The notes beneath the pieces were generated by a model, which saw nothing but the letters and a program-made list of their open reading frames with translations, made no database searches and had not been told where the DNA came from. From CAZDUZ01 sp964508755 (GTDB lineage: Bacteria; Patescibacteriota; Dojkabacteria; SC72; JAFGCJ01), in assembly GCA_964508755.1 (NCBI GenBank), contig CAZDUZ010000003.1, positions 1 through 45,862 on the forward strand: a DNA stretch of 45,862 nucleotides, read 5' to 3'. Below are positions 8,637-17,500 of this stretch, in pieces; the stretch's first letter is position 1; every line of letters starts with the position of its first letter. A program made the translations under genes and the position numbers.

Positions 8637-9221
8637 CTACAGTGTTTTCTCCCCTGATTTGTATTCCATATACATATTTGGAATTTCTTTACCATTTGAA
8701 AGAATATCAGGTTTATAAGGATCGCTACATTCTACAAAACCGTGTTTTTTATAGAATGAAATCGCTGGGTAATTGTACTGTATCACACTGAGAGTCAGTC
8801 TTTTTTCAGGATGCCACGCTACTATTCTTTTCATCATCTCTGATCCGATACCCTTACCTCTGTATGGTTTCAAAATATACATCATTCCAAGGCGGACCGT
8901 TGTATCGTTTTCATGTGCAAGTGAAAAACCCACAATTTCTCCTTTGACGTCATAGACCAGAAGCCCGAAACTTCTGCGGAGCAAATCAAGTCTTCCTTCA
9001 CGCCAATGAGTTAGTATCTCTTCATCAGAACTATTACTAGCATTTTGATCATCCAGTATATCCTGTACCGTTATTCCGTTCTCCGGAGACACAAAATCAG
9101 TTACCCAAACAATATCTGATATTTCTAATACTCTTTTTACCGTTTCATCATATGTTAATTCATCAGAAAAGTTCCATGGTTCAATTCGGTAAGTCAGTTT
9201 TTCTGATTCCCCTGCGTTCAT
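8637..9221 (-). CDS. GNAT-family N-acetyltransferase
   Basis: The C-terminal half shows the GNAT acetyl-CoA fold: EIVGFSLAHE (strand 4), the pyrophosphate-binding loop PYRGKGIGSEMM, then NYPAISFYKKHGFVE, which is the classic motif B end. Length (194 aa) is normal. The N-terminal ~85 residues are more variable and probably define the substrate, which cannot be predicted. It precedes the GH-like gene by 96 nt on the same strand and lies just downstream of the tRNA-Ser/hairpin region. Confidence 0.88.
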   Translation of the reverse strand: MNAGESEKLTYRIEPWNFSDELTYDETVKRVLEISDIVWVTDFVSPENGITVQDILDDQNASNSSDEEILTHWREGRLDLLRRSFGLLVYDVKGEIVGFSLAHENDTTVRLGMMYILKPYRGKGIGSEMMKRIVAWHPEKRLTLSVIQYNYPAISFYKKHGFVECSDPYKPDILSNGKEIPNMYMEYKSGEKTL

Positions 9222-9266
9222 TGGAACTTATCAACAAAATAAACAAACCACATCTAAGCACGCAAG

Positions 9267-9434
9267 ACACGGAGAGGACAGGATGACGCGGACTTTGTCC
9301 GCTAGCTACTCGCTCCGCTCGTAGAACGAACTTTGTTTGTGCTTCGCACAAACGTTTCTTATCTGGCGAACCTTGGTGTGTACAGCTATCCGCGCCTTCG
9401 GTGCGGACACCTGTACACACGGAGAGGACAGGAT
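9267..9434. repeat. 18-bp direct repeat of the tRNA-Ser 3' end enclosing a hairpin cluster
   Basis: The sequence ACACGGAGAGGACAGGAT occurs at 9267-9284 and again at 9417-9434, where it covers the 3' end of the tRNA-Ser gene. The 132 bp between hold several palindromes: GCGGAC/GTCCGC (9288-9302), GTTTGTGC/GCACAAAC with a TTC loop (9335-9353), and GTGTACAG/CTGTACAC (9378-9385 with 9411-9418). The last encloses TCCGCGCC/GGTGCGGA with a TTCG-type loop. No protein is encoded. A partial tRNA duplication next to a tRNA can mark an integration site, but no integrase is nearby. Confidence 0.75.
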
Positions 9435-9509
9435 TCGAACCTGCGGTACGGCTTAACGCCGTACGACGGTTTAGCAAACCGTTGCTTTCGACCACTCAGC
9501 CACCTCTCC
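9420..9509 (-). tRNA. tRNA-Ser (anticodon GCU)
   Basis: A complete 90-nt class II tRNA is on the minus strand. The acceptor stem is GGAGAGG/CCTCTCC with discriminator G. The D arm contains TGGCTGAGTGGTCGAAAGCA. The anticodon stem ACGGT/ACCGT encloses loop TTGCTAA with anticodon GCT. The long variable arm (paired GTACGGC/GCCGTAC) is typical of serine tRNAs, and the T arm is CAGGTTCGAATCCTG. The CCA end is not encoded. It decodes AGC and AGU. Confidence 0.96.
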
Positions 9510-9583
9510 TATTACAAGAAGTACCACCGGAACTACAGCTAACAACCCAGAGCTTTTAAATCGTTAGTCACCAAACTCGCCCT

Positions 9584-9612
9584 ATTATAAGCAAAAACCA
9601 AGGCCTACACAA
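9584..9612 (-). promoter_or_regulatory. Possible promoter of tRNA-Ser
   Basis: On the minus strand a perfect TATAAT (9584-9589) is preceded by TTGTGT (9607-9612) at a 17-bp spacing. The predicted start would be about 68 nt before the mature tRNA, which is acceptable for a processed precursor. The -35 box is poor. Confidence 0.4.
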
Positions 9613-9714
9613 CGCAAAGAAGAAGGAGTGCTCATGAGAATGACGTATATGATTTAAGGAGTCGAGACGCAATATAATCCTTACATTCTAATCAAAGGTA
9701 ATCATATCGTCTTG

Positions 9715-9743
9715 TTGACAAAGAAAACCACTATTCATACAAT
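9715..9743 (+). promoter_or_regulatory. Strong sigma-70 promoter of the ABC exporter gene
   Basis: A perfect -35 TTGACA (9715-9720), a 17-bp spacer and a near-consensus -10 TACAAT (9738-9743) lie here. The predicted start near 9750 gives a leader of about 22 nt before the ATG at 9772. Confidence 0.8.
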
Positions 9744-9771
9744 GAAACCGTAATTCGTAACTTTCCCTTTT

Positions 9772-11628
9772 ATGGCAAAGAAAAGTTCCAACTCATCCTC
9801 TGACTCTAACGAGATGGATAAAAGTTTCAAAACAATTGTGAAGAATGCCACATGGGCTTATAAAACGATGTTCCGTTTTTCAAAGCGGGATACTCTATTT
9901 TACATACTCTCATCCATCCTAGTTTCTGTAGTCCCAATTATCTCTGCGTACCTAGTCGCTCGACTGTTGGATGAGATTATTACTCTTGCTGCCTCAGATA
10001 TTTCCTCGGTATTTACTCTTGAGATCACGTCTCCATTTTTCTTAACCCTCATGGGAGTTGCTTTTACATCATTTCTGAATCAAGTCATGATACAGCTAAA
10101 GCAATATATGTCTGAACGATTTGACCACTATCACCTGGAGCTATTCGAAGTTGAAATGCTATCTAAGATATCGACACTGGATATTATTCAATTTGAAGAT
10201 CCCGAGACATCAAACAATATTCGTAAAGCTCGAGACAACACCTACAAGTTATTTTACTTTGTAAGTAATTCTTCTCAGGTATTGGTAGATACAGTAACTT
10301 TAGTCGTATCAGGAGTAATAGCCTTTACAGCCTCACCATTAATTACAATCACGGTTGTAGTGCTTTCAATTCCAAACAGCCTTGTTTTCGCACGATTCAT
10401 TAGAGTTATTTGGAACTATTACAACAGCAGAGTTGAAAAAAATAGAATATTCTGGTGGATAATATGGGCACTGTCTGAAGAACGAGCAATGCCCGAACAC
10501 AAAGTGACAGCTTCAAACAAATATATTTCTCAGTTCAGTTATAATCTTAGAAAAGAATTACAAGACGAAGATATTCACTATCGTACAGATCGATTTACGG
10601 GATCAATATTCACAGCGCTTATTAGTTCAACTCTCTACATACTAACCCCGTTAACACTTATTTCGAAGATACTTGCAGGATCAATGACGATTGGTCAGTT
10701 TACCTTTGTGCAAGGAAGATTTTTTGAGTTTTCCAGCACACTAAACAACATGTTGGGAAGAGTGCTTGAGATGTTTGACGCAGGTTCATACCTTACCTAT
10801 CTTCGTAGAATCTATGAAATGGAACCAGCAATAATTTGCGGTTCTGAACAAATATCTACAAATCAAGCCCCCACGATTGAATTTCGTAACGTTTCATTCA
10901 AGTATCCCAAAGCGAAGAAATACGCTCTTAAAAACGTAAATTTTTCCATACAACCAGGTGAAGACATTGCTATTGTTGGAGAAAATGGAGCTGGGAAAAC
11001 CACCCTTATCAAGTTAATTTTGCGATTCTATGAACCTACTGAAGGCGAAATCCTCATTAATGGAAAGCCAATCGAATCTTTCAACATTGACCAGTATCAT
11101 GAACTTTTCGGTGCCCTATTCCAGGAGTTTAATATTTACGAACCGTTCTCCGTTAAGGAAAATATCATGATTGGTGATTATCAAGCAAAAGAAGACACTA
11201 AGCGAATTAAGGATGCAGCAATACAAGCGGATGCGCATGAATTCATAGAAAAATTGGAATATAAGTATGACACCAAACTTGCCAAACAGTTCAGTGGAGG
11301 TACCAATCTCTCTACAGGACAGACACAAAAAGTGGCACTCGCACGTATGTTTTATCGAAATAGACCAATCCTTATTCTTGATGAACCTACAGCCTCAATA
11401 GATGCAGAAGCAGAATACCGTATATTCAAACGCATCTACGAATTTACGAATAATAAAACAGTAATAATTATCTCCCACCGGTTTTCAACCGTACGGAATG
11501 CGAAGAAGATATTCGTCCTTCATCAAGGAGAAATTGTCGAAAAGGGATCTCATGAGGAATTGATGAAAAAGAATGGTAAATACGCAAAAGCGTTTAACCT
11601 GCAAGCTAAAGGATATCAGGGGAATTAA
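9772..11628 (+). CDS. ABC exporter, fused membrane and ATPase domains
   Basis: This is a half-transporter of the type I exporter fold, expected to work as a dimer in the cytoplasmic membrane. Residues ~1-345 hold six hydrophobic segments, and ~365-618 form the nucleotide-binding domain. The Walker A is GENGAGKTT and the signature motif is a variant, LSTGQ instead of LSGGQ. The Walker B and catalytic Glu are LILDEPTASID, and the H-loop is ISHRFS. The substrate cannot be read from sequence; relatives export lipids, peptides or drugs. The gene is monocistronic by context, with its own strong promoter. It is about 10 kb from the lanthipeptide-like locus, so a link to peptide export is only speculative. 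Confidence 0.93.
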   Translation: MAKKSSNSSSDSNEMDKSFKTIVKNATWAYKTMFRFSKRDTLFYILSSILVSVVPIISAYLVARLLDEIITLAASDISSVFTLEITSPFFLTLMGVAFTSFLNQVMIQLKQYMSERFDHYHLELFEVEMLSKISTLDIIQFEDPETSNNIRKARDNTYKLFYFVSNSSQVLVDTVTLVVSGVIAFTASPLITITVVVLSIPNSLVFARFIRVIWNYYNSRVEKNRIFWWIIWALSEERAMPEHKVTASNKYISQFSYNLRKELQDEDIHYRTDRFTGSIFTALISSTLYILTPLTLISKILAGSMTIGQFTFVQGRFFEFSSTLNNMLGRVLEMFDAGSYLTYLRRIYEMEPAIICGSEQISTNQAPTIEFRNVSFKYPKAKKYALKNVNFSIQPGEDIAIVGENGAGKTTLIKLILRFYEPTEGEILINGKPIESFNIDQYHELFGALFQEFNIYEPFSVKENIMIGDYQAKEDTKRIKDAAIQADAHEFIEKLEYKYDTKLAKQFSGGTNLSTGQTQKVALARMFYRNRPILILDEPTASIDAEAEYRIFKRIYEFTNNKTVIIISHRFSTVRNAKKIFVLHQGEIVEKGSHEELMKKNGKYAKAFNLQAKGYQGN

Positions 11629-11632
11629 ATTC

Positions 11633-11664
11633 GGGTCTGTCCCCCAACGGGTCTGTCCCAGACC
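11633..11664. repeat. Palindromic repeat of the GGGTCTGTCCC type
   Basis: The 11-mer GGGTCTGTCCC appears at 11633-11643 and 11649-11659. The second copy forms a hairpin, GGTCTG/CAGACC, with a TCC loop. It lies just after the ABC exporter stop. Related palindromes occur at 11864, 33507 and 33652. Confidence 0.7.
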
Positions 11665-11863
11665 AACTAAGTACTTGTTACTACCTTACGTTACTTCTTG
11701 TAGTGAGAGTAAGAATAGGTTTACTGAAAAAGGAAATACATCAAAAAGCCGCCCCTATAGAACACTTTTTCACAGGTAAAAAACATAATCATCAAGTACT
11801 GATAATCATAGTTAACCTTCTTCAATAAATCATTAGCACCAGAAGCATTATTCATCATCAATC

Positions 11864-11894
11864 CTGGGTCTGTCCCATACTGGGACTGACCCAG
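11864..11894. repeat. Palindromic repeat, 14-bp arms around a TAC loop
   Basis: CTGGGTC-T-GTCCCA pairs with TGGGAC-T-GACCCAG. Thirteen base pairs and one central T-T mismatch surround a 3-nt loop. The core GGGTCTGTCCC is shared with the neighbouring repeat. It lies immediately upstream of the small-RNA promoter and has no U-tract, so it does not look like a terminator. Confidence 0.8.
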
Positions 11895-11912
11895 GGTACC
11901 CAGGGTAAAACA

Positions 11913-11921
11913 TGCTATAAT
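11913..11921 (+). promoter_or_regulatory. Extended -10 promoter of a candidate small RNA
   Basis: TGCTATAAT is a perfect -10 hexamer with the TGn extension. No -35 match is evident at 16-18 bp. The predicted start is near 11928. Confidence 0.6.
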
Positions 11922-11927
11922 CAGCCA

Positions 11928-12038
11928 TCTCTTCAGAAGGGCGTTTGATTTTTTCAAAGTAGCTCAGTGGCTTTTCGAAGACTAGAGCGTCTGAAGTTGT
12001 ATGATAGTATTCTATCGTACAGCTTTGGGCGCTTTTTT
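11928..12038 (+). ncRNA. Candidate ~110-nt small RNA with intrinsic terminator
   Basis: The 466-nt gap between the exporter and the methyltransferase holds no convincing gene, only the palindromes and this element. From the extended -10 promoter a transcript of about 110 nt would contain a TTTGA/TCAAA hairpin and an AGAC/GTCT hairpin, then a long terminator hairpin. Part of the 5' section (TAGCTCAGTGG and later TAGAGCG) resembles a tRNA D-arm sequence split by an insertion, but no tRNA fold closes. The downstream methyltransferase has its own -10 box, so this looks like an independent RNA. An attenuator is the alternative reading. It is not a recognised Rfam-type family. Confidence 0.5.
11986..12038 (+). 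terminator. Rho-independent terminator, 22-bp stem and U-tract
   Basis: The arms 11986-12007 and 12012-12033 pair along their whole length (22 bp, including several G-U pairs) around a TATT loop. Six T residues follow (12033-12038). The 5' arm overlaps a smaller AGAC/GTCT hairpin, so the two structures exclude each other. Confidence 0.8.
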
Positions 12039-12082
12039 GTTGCTTTCGTAAGTTTCAGATGAAACAGAAATACGTTCCAAGA

Positions 12083-12088
12083 TAAAAT
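12083..12088 (+). promoter_or_regulatory. -10 box positioned for a leaderless methyltransferase mRNA
   Basis: TAAAAT ends 6 nt before the ATG at 12095, so transcription would begin at or next to the A of the start codon. No clear -35 box is seen. Confidence 0.45.
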
Positions 12089-12094
12089 TAAATT

Positions 12095-12601
12095 ATGAGC
12101 ATTACCAACATGGCAAACGAACAGCAATACAAATTGAAAACGCTTTACGTTGGTACCCGAGGTGTTGATGAATACCGGGAAAGTATTTCAACCTACATAC
12201 AGCCAAATGATAAGATTCTGGAAATTGGCTGCGAATGGGGTACAACTTCGGACTACCTGTATGCGAAATGCAAGAATCTTATCGCAACTGATATCAGTGC
12301 TGACTGTATCGATAAAGCACGGCAAATGAGACCAAATATCAGATTTGAAACGCTTGATGTTTTCGATATTAAACGGGCTATGAGTTTCGACGTTCCATTC
12401 AACAAAATGTATATCGACGTTTCGGGTCTTTCGGGATACCGCTCACTTCTTGATGTCATTTCGCTTCTAGAAATGTACGCGAGTGTATTTCCGCTCGAAG
12501 TGATTGTTATAAAAAGCGGATCGCTTAAGAATTTTGCTAAGCGGTGTGTCGCATGGAAGCCTGCACAACGAGATTTAAAACAAAACAATGCTCATGACTA
12601 A
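12095..12601 (+). CDS. Class I SAM-dependent methyltransferase-like protein
   Basis: The 168-residue protein has a Rossmann methyltransferase motif I (ILEIGCEWGTTSDYL, about residues 32-46) and an acidic residue ending strand 2 (ATDISADCIDKA). MYIDVSGLSGY follows in the strand 4 region. The later strands are short, so it is at the small end for the fold. The gene opens with ATG and a second Met at codon 6; no Shine-Dalgarno is seen, which fits the predicted leaderless start. The substrate is unknown. It converges with another methyltransferase gene, their stops 8 nt apart. Confidence 0.72.
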   Translation: MSITNMANEQQYKLKTLYVGTRGVDEYRESISTYIQPNDKILEIGCEWGTTSDYLYAKCKNLIATDISADCIDKARQMRPNIRFETLDVFDIKRAMSFDVPFNKMYIDVSGLSGYRSLLDVISLLEMYASVFPLEVIVIKSGSLKNFAKRCVAWKPAQRDLKQNNAHD

Positions 12602-12609
12602 AAATAGTC

Positions 12610-13254
12610 CTACCTTTTAAATCCTGTAAACACCAGACAATAATTAGGAGCGTTTATTTGATGAAGTTTTGTTTCTTGCACATCAACGGCAGAAAATCGT
12701 TTTTTAATACACCCGACTACCCTATCCCGATCAATCAATGCTGTATTTTTATCTCCACTTATAACTTTATCTGAAAACAGCGATAAAAATGATTTAATAT
12801 GTCCTGGTTGAATATCTTTGATGATTAGACAGGAGCGTTCATCACAGAGTCCTACGAGTTCGTCAAAGAAGGTCTCACGATCCTGCGAAGGTATATGATG
12901 GAGCACATCAGAAACGATTACATAATCCACAGGAGCATATTCCTCCCTCTCTCGGTACGTTGACATCGTGTGACCTGCGTATAACTCTACACGAGAACGA
13001 TTCTTCTCACTTATCATCCTTCCAATTTGGGGCGACGGGTCAATCATTCTTACCGAAAGCTTTGGATATGCGGATAGAATCTTCTCAATTATTTCCCCAT
13101 CTCCTCCCCCAATGTCCGCTACAATCGCCCCATCTTTAAATTCAGGGAGCTCAGAAACAAAAGCGTCCACATCAAGAAAAAAACGTCTATACATTCTGCC
13201 AACGGTATCAAATCGCTTGCCTAAAACTTTACGAGCAACTTTACCAATAGTCAT
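12610..13254 (-). CDS. Class I SAM-dependent methyltransferase
   Basis: Motif I is intact (AIVADIGGGDGEI, about residues 43-55), followed by VRMIDPSPQIG with the acidic ribose-binding residue. VIVSDVLHHIPSQDRETFF is typical of strand 4 and the following helix in small-molecule methyltransferases. C-terminal strands include CLIIKDIQPGH. Length (214 aa) is normal. The fold is clear but the substrate is not. The N-terminus (GKRFDTVGRMYRRFF) is basic and aromatic. It starts at an ATG with no Shine-Dalgarno. Confidence 0.85.
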   Translation of the reverse strand: MTIGKVARKVLGKRFDTVGRMYRRFFLDVDAFVSELPEFKDGAIVADIGGGDGEIIEKILSAYPKLSVRMIDPSPQIGRMISEKNRSRVELYAGHTMSTYREREEYAPVDYVIVSDVLHHIPSQDRETFFDELVGLCDERSCLIIKDIQPGHIKSFLSLFSDKVISGDKNTALIDRDRVVGCIKKRFSAVDVQETKLHQINAPNYCLVFTGFKR

Positions 13255-13388
13255 GTATGCGAGAGATTATTTTAATTCTATAACCATGCTCAAAATTTCA
13301 GTATTATTTGAACGACACAGAGAGATTTCATAATATTCTCATTCCAGATGAAATGCAGTATACCACGCGTCCATTTTGTACATGATAT

Positions 13389-13397
13389 TGATATAAT
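13389..13397 (+). promoter_or_regulatory. Extended -10 promoter of a leaderless endonuclease IV mRNA
   Basis: TGATATAAT is a perfect -10 box with the TGn extension. It ends 6 nt before the ATG at 13404, predicting transcription start on the start codon. Confidence 0.65.
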
Positions 13398-13403
13398 GAT
13401 CGT

Positions 13404-14345
13404 ATGCAAACAACATCAATAAAATCAGATACCGATATCACGTTATTCAACCATCAGAATTCTCTTCATTTTGGTCCTGGAGGAGTACCTCTTTCAACCC
13501 GCATCATTTCCGACAATGGCAATAAGCTGGATCAACGCAATTCAGGTCTTCACCGTCTAGAAGAGATGAACCTTAATCTTATGGAAATTGAATTTGTGCA
13601 TGGTGTACGTATTTCGGAATTAGCGGCATCATCGCTCGGGAAAAAAGCTAAAGAAAAAGGCATAGACCTAACCGTTCATGGTCCCTACTACATCAACCTC
13701 GCATCTTCCGACCCTGCTATTTATCACGCAAGTATTGGTCGTGTCCAAAAGACAATCGAAGCAGCTCTGTGGATGGGAGCTAAATCACTGACCTTTCATG
13801 CTGGTTTTTATCAGAAACGAACGCAAGAAGAAACCACCAGCGTTATAGAAGAAGCTCTTTACAAATGCGTCACAGAATCTGAGTTTCTCACGATTGATCC
13901 CGAACAACGCCCCCTCATTTCAATTGAAACCACCGGTAAACCATCTCAATGGGGTTCACTAGATGAAATACTTGAAGTCGCGAAAACGCTAAATCAGAAG
14001 CTAAGCGCAAATATCTTTTCCGTTTGCGTTGATTTCGCCCACATATATGCACGATCAGGCGGCAATTGGAACTCACCTGAAGAATTTACTGAAATACTGA
14101 ACAAAGTACAAAAAATGCTTGGCGTAAAAGCTTTACATCGACTCCACATGCATGTTTCAGGAATCGAGTACACCCCGAAAGGCGAAAGAAAACACCTTAC
14201 TTTCGCAACATCGGAATTCAAGTACAAAGATCTCCTGAGAGCGTTGCATGAGAAACAAGTAAGCGGATGGCTCGTTTGTGAAAGTCCCATACTGGAAGAT
14301 GACGCAGTGCTGTTAAGGGACGAATACAATCGCATTTCTGAATAG
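13404..14345 (+). CDS. nfo: Endonuclease IV-like TIM-barrel protein
   Basis: This is the AP endonuclease family 2/xylose isomerase-like barrel. Metal-ligand motifs appear in order: LTVHGPYYINLAS (His), LTFHAGFY (His), ISIETTGK (Glu), VCVDFAHIYAR (Asp and His), LHMHVSG (His) and LVCESP (Glu). These match the zinc-binding pattern of endonuclease IV, which cuts at abasic sites in base-excision repair. Length (313 aa) is slightly above the E. coli enzyme. The arrangement (ASSDPAIYHASI, then SWGSLDEI-like) resembles archaeal-type Nfo. It is probably transcribed alone from a leaderless promoter. Confidence 0.85.
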   Translation: MQTTSIKSDTDITLFNHQNSLHFGPGGVPLSTRIISDNGNKLDQRNSGLHRLEEMNLNLMEIEFVHGVRISELAASSLGKKAKEKGIDLTVHGPYYINLASSDPAIYHASIGRVQKTIEAALWMGAKSLTFHAGFYQKRTQEETTSVIEEALYKCVTESEFLTIDPEQRPLISIETTGKPSQWGSLDEILEVAKTLNQKLSANIFSVCVDFAHIYARSGGNWNSPEEFTEILNKVQKMLGVKALHRLHMHVSGIEYTPKGERKHLTFATSEFKYKDLLRALHEKQVSGWLVCESPILEDDAVLLRDEYNRISE

Positions 14346-14426
14346 TTTCTCAGATTGATAGTATAAGAGAACATCATCTAGAAAGTTCTTGTCGTTTTCC
14401 ACATCTCACTTACGTTAATAATGCAT

Positions 14427-14454
14427 GCTAATAATAATCGGCATTACTATTAGC
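14427..14454. terminator. Hairpin between convergent genes, possible bidirectional terminator
   Basis: GCTAATA-A-TAAT pairs with ATTA-C-TATTAGC around a CGGC loop (11 bp, one mismatch). It lies between the stops of the endonuclease IV and macroglobulin genes. There is no U-tract on either strand, so termination is not certain. Confidence 0.4.
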
Positions 14455-14500
14455 GAGTGACAACCTCTCTTAGCTACAATGGATCAAGACCTTCATTCGA

Positions 14501-17500
14501 TTAACGAGTAACGGTAATGGTAGAAAGAACTGAATTTCCTCCGATATCCCCAAACTCCAAGAAGTATGCTTGTGCACTACCGGCGGAGAATTCCCCACCA
14601 TACGCTGCAACCACAGGATACTCAAAGACATATGTCTTACCACCCTCAACGGCATACTGAGTAAAAGTGACTCTATCAAGAGCAACGCTACCATATCGGT
14701 TAACCATATCCCGCTGTCCCCACTTCCACCAACGGCTGTAGAAGTCGTAATTGAAAGCTCCTAATTCGTAACGAATCGGTTCAAAGCCGGATGGGATAAC
14801 ATCTGTCACCACTAAATTCGATCCATCCCTGTCAGGAGTAACTTCTGTCCTTACCATAACAACATCACCTTTACTTACGCTCGTTAACTGTCGTTTAGTA
14901 TTGAAATCAATAACATGCCTCTTCACAGAAAATTCATTATCTTGAGATAACGTTTCGCTAGTAGAAGTTAACGTTGCAACGGCATATATCACTCCACCCC
15001 CCTCCAACTCTAGTTTCACCACGTTTTCACCGACCTTAAGGTATGACGAATTCACGACAAGACGAGTTGTTTCAGCAGAACCTTTTTCACCAGCGATTTC
15101 AACGTTTTTTACAAGATCACCATTAACAATTACACTGACGATTCCACTATCCTGTCGCTCATCAAGTCCGTCAAGACTTGCTTTTCCTAACGCCTGAAGA
15201 ACCGTTACTTTTTCATATGAATTGCTGCAACCAGATAGTCCTTCAGATACCAGCCAATTAATGGTTTTCTTATAAAGATCGTTCTCTGAAAACGGATACA
15301 GTGCATCCGCAACAATTGCCGTTACATATGATGTACTAAAACCTGAGGAAACAGTAGAGTTCGAATCATTCCAGCTGGCTCCTCTTTGAGATATTTGAGC
15401 TCGCTCAAACAATAGCGGGATTAATTCTCCGGCATCCCCAATACTTCCGAATTCTTCAAGAGTACGCATAAGATTTGCAATCATAATCGAAGAGAGTTCC
15501 TCATCCGAACCTATCTCAAGTAGTCTCTTTTTCATGACAAGCATTGTAGGGATAGAATTCCTACTATCAAGCAATGCCAACACATACATTGAGTAAACAC
15601 GTTGTTCAAGACTCAGGTCCTCTCGGACCATTCCCTCAAGCAACACCTGTTCAATTGCATCTATTCTATCTACGTTTACTTCAATTCCTGATTTTTTTGC
15701 TTCTGCTACTGCGTTGGCAGCGTAGATAGTCGCGTCATAATTAATCACATCATAATCAAACCATCCAAATCCACCGGTCTCCGATTGATTTTCAAAGAGG
15801 AGTTCAAGAAAGTTCTTAACCCTACTCTCGATCTCAAGCTCAGACAGTGACGGAGAGATTTCATCGTAATGTTTATAGAGGAAGGCGTTCTGGATAATCG
15901 CTCCTGAAAGATCGTAGGTTGATTTCACCGTAGGATCATAAGGGAATAGATCATCTTCTGACATGAAACCGCGCGAAAGCGTTACAACAAGATTACTTCT
16001 GTTCACTGATGCGCCACGCTCAACGCTGAATTCCATACCCTGCTCCTTTGCGCTTTCGTTCAATAGTACCGACTGTGAGGTACTTACCTCAAAACCATTG
16101 TTCAATACAGGGATATCAACTTCTAATGCATCCATTACTGTTCCGCCGACAATTAAAGCAGAGTCTAACGAAATTAATGTGCTCTCTCCTGATGGTGTTA
16201 TTGAAAGTGCGATCTCACCTCGTGAATCTTTGGTTTGGCGCACCGCGACATTGTACTGAGGTACCTCACACCCTTCACAGTTTACTGAGACAGTTCCTGA
16301 AAGGTCAGATGTAGAGTAATTTGCGATACCAATCTCAAGAACAAAGGTATCGCCGCTTCGAATAAATGCTGGTGGTTTTGTTTCTATTCGAACATCTTTA
16401 CTAACAATAAAATCAAGCATGCCCTTTCCGGCTTTCGTTTCTTCAGATATTGCATGTGCTCGTACCGTCCAGGTGGTAAGGTTATCTGGCAGTTTGAAAG
16501 AAACTGTTGCTTTTCCATCCTTATCGGTTTGTACCTTTCCGTTCCAGTAGGCGGTGTCTCGAAAATCCGTACGCGGTGCATTTTCACCACCCCCACCACC
16601 TCCACCGGAATTTCCCGAATACTCATAATCAAACGGAAAACCCATCTGATAGACTCGCTGCCTTACAATTGTATAAAAGGAATCATAGATATTCTTTTGA
16701 AGTGTTACATCTCCAGAATTCTTTTCATATATATCGATGAGTGCTTTATCAACTACCGACACAGCAACTTCAGCCTTAACTCCCTTACCGGAACTATCCG
16801 TGATATCAAAATACAGATTTGCATCTTCGCCTGGTTCAAATGAGGGTTTACTGGTGCGTACATTCACTTGTAGCCGACCTCTGTCTTCCTGAACAGTAAG
16901 CGGAATACAATTGCTTCGAAGGATGTTTGAGAGGTAAACATTTTGAGTTGTTATTCCATTTCCGGTCATTGATTGGTATTCATCGACCCCCCAGACACAG
17001 ACCTCGATATATGGTGACATTCCGGAACCGATCTCCTGCTGAATCTCAACAAAACCGGAGGTTAAATCAAGCATACGCCAGCTCATTACTTCGCCTCGGC
17101 GTACCAGATACACCCCATTTCCATCGAGGGTGGTTTTTACTGCAATGGTCGCTGTTTCTCCGGGTACATACGACTCTTTATCAGTATAGATCTTCAATTT
17201 ATCACTCGCATTGTTCCAGTCACTATAGACATACTCATCATCGGACGGAGGAGTGTAAACATAAAATACATATGCAAAACGTCTCATATACTGACTTGTA
17301 CCATGATAGAAATCAGCAGTGACCGTATACGAGCCATGTTTAAGATCGCTCATGGTAATCTCCGCCATACCCTGTGCATCAGTAGTAAGCTCTTTATCAT
17401 AGAGTACATCTGAATGTACCGTAGATGCACTATAAATCGGCTTATTAGCCTTCGTAACGGGATCATAATACGTCTGTCCACTTTCCTCCCATTCCGTCCA

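Noticed and set aside
9181..9495. 104-codon minus-strand open frame
   Set aside because: It runs through the tRNA-Ser gene and the hairpin cluster into the acetyltransferase gene, so it is not a protein gene.
9772..11628. ABC exporter as the transporter of the lanthipeptide-like system
   Set aside because: It is 10 kb away with its own promoter and many unrelated genes between, and it lacks a C39 peptidase domain. There is no sequence evidence for a link.
11721..11957. 78-codon minus-strand frame with a signal-peptide-like start
   Set aside because: It covers the palindrome at 11864-11894 and the small-RNA promoter, and the product matches nothing known. The hydrophobic start is probably chance.
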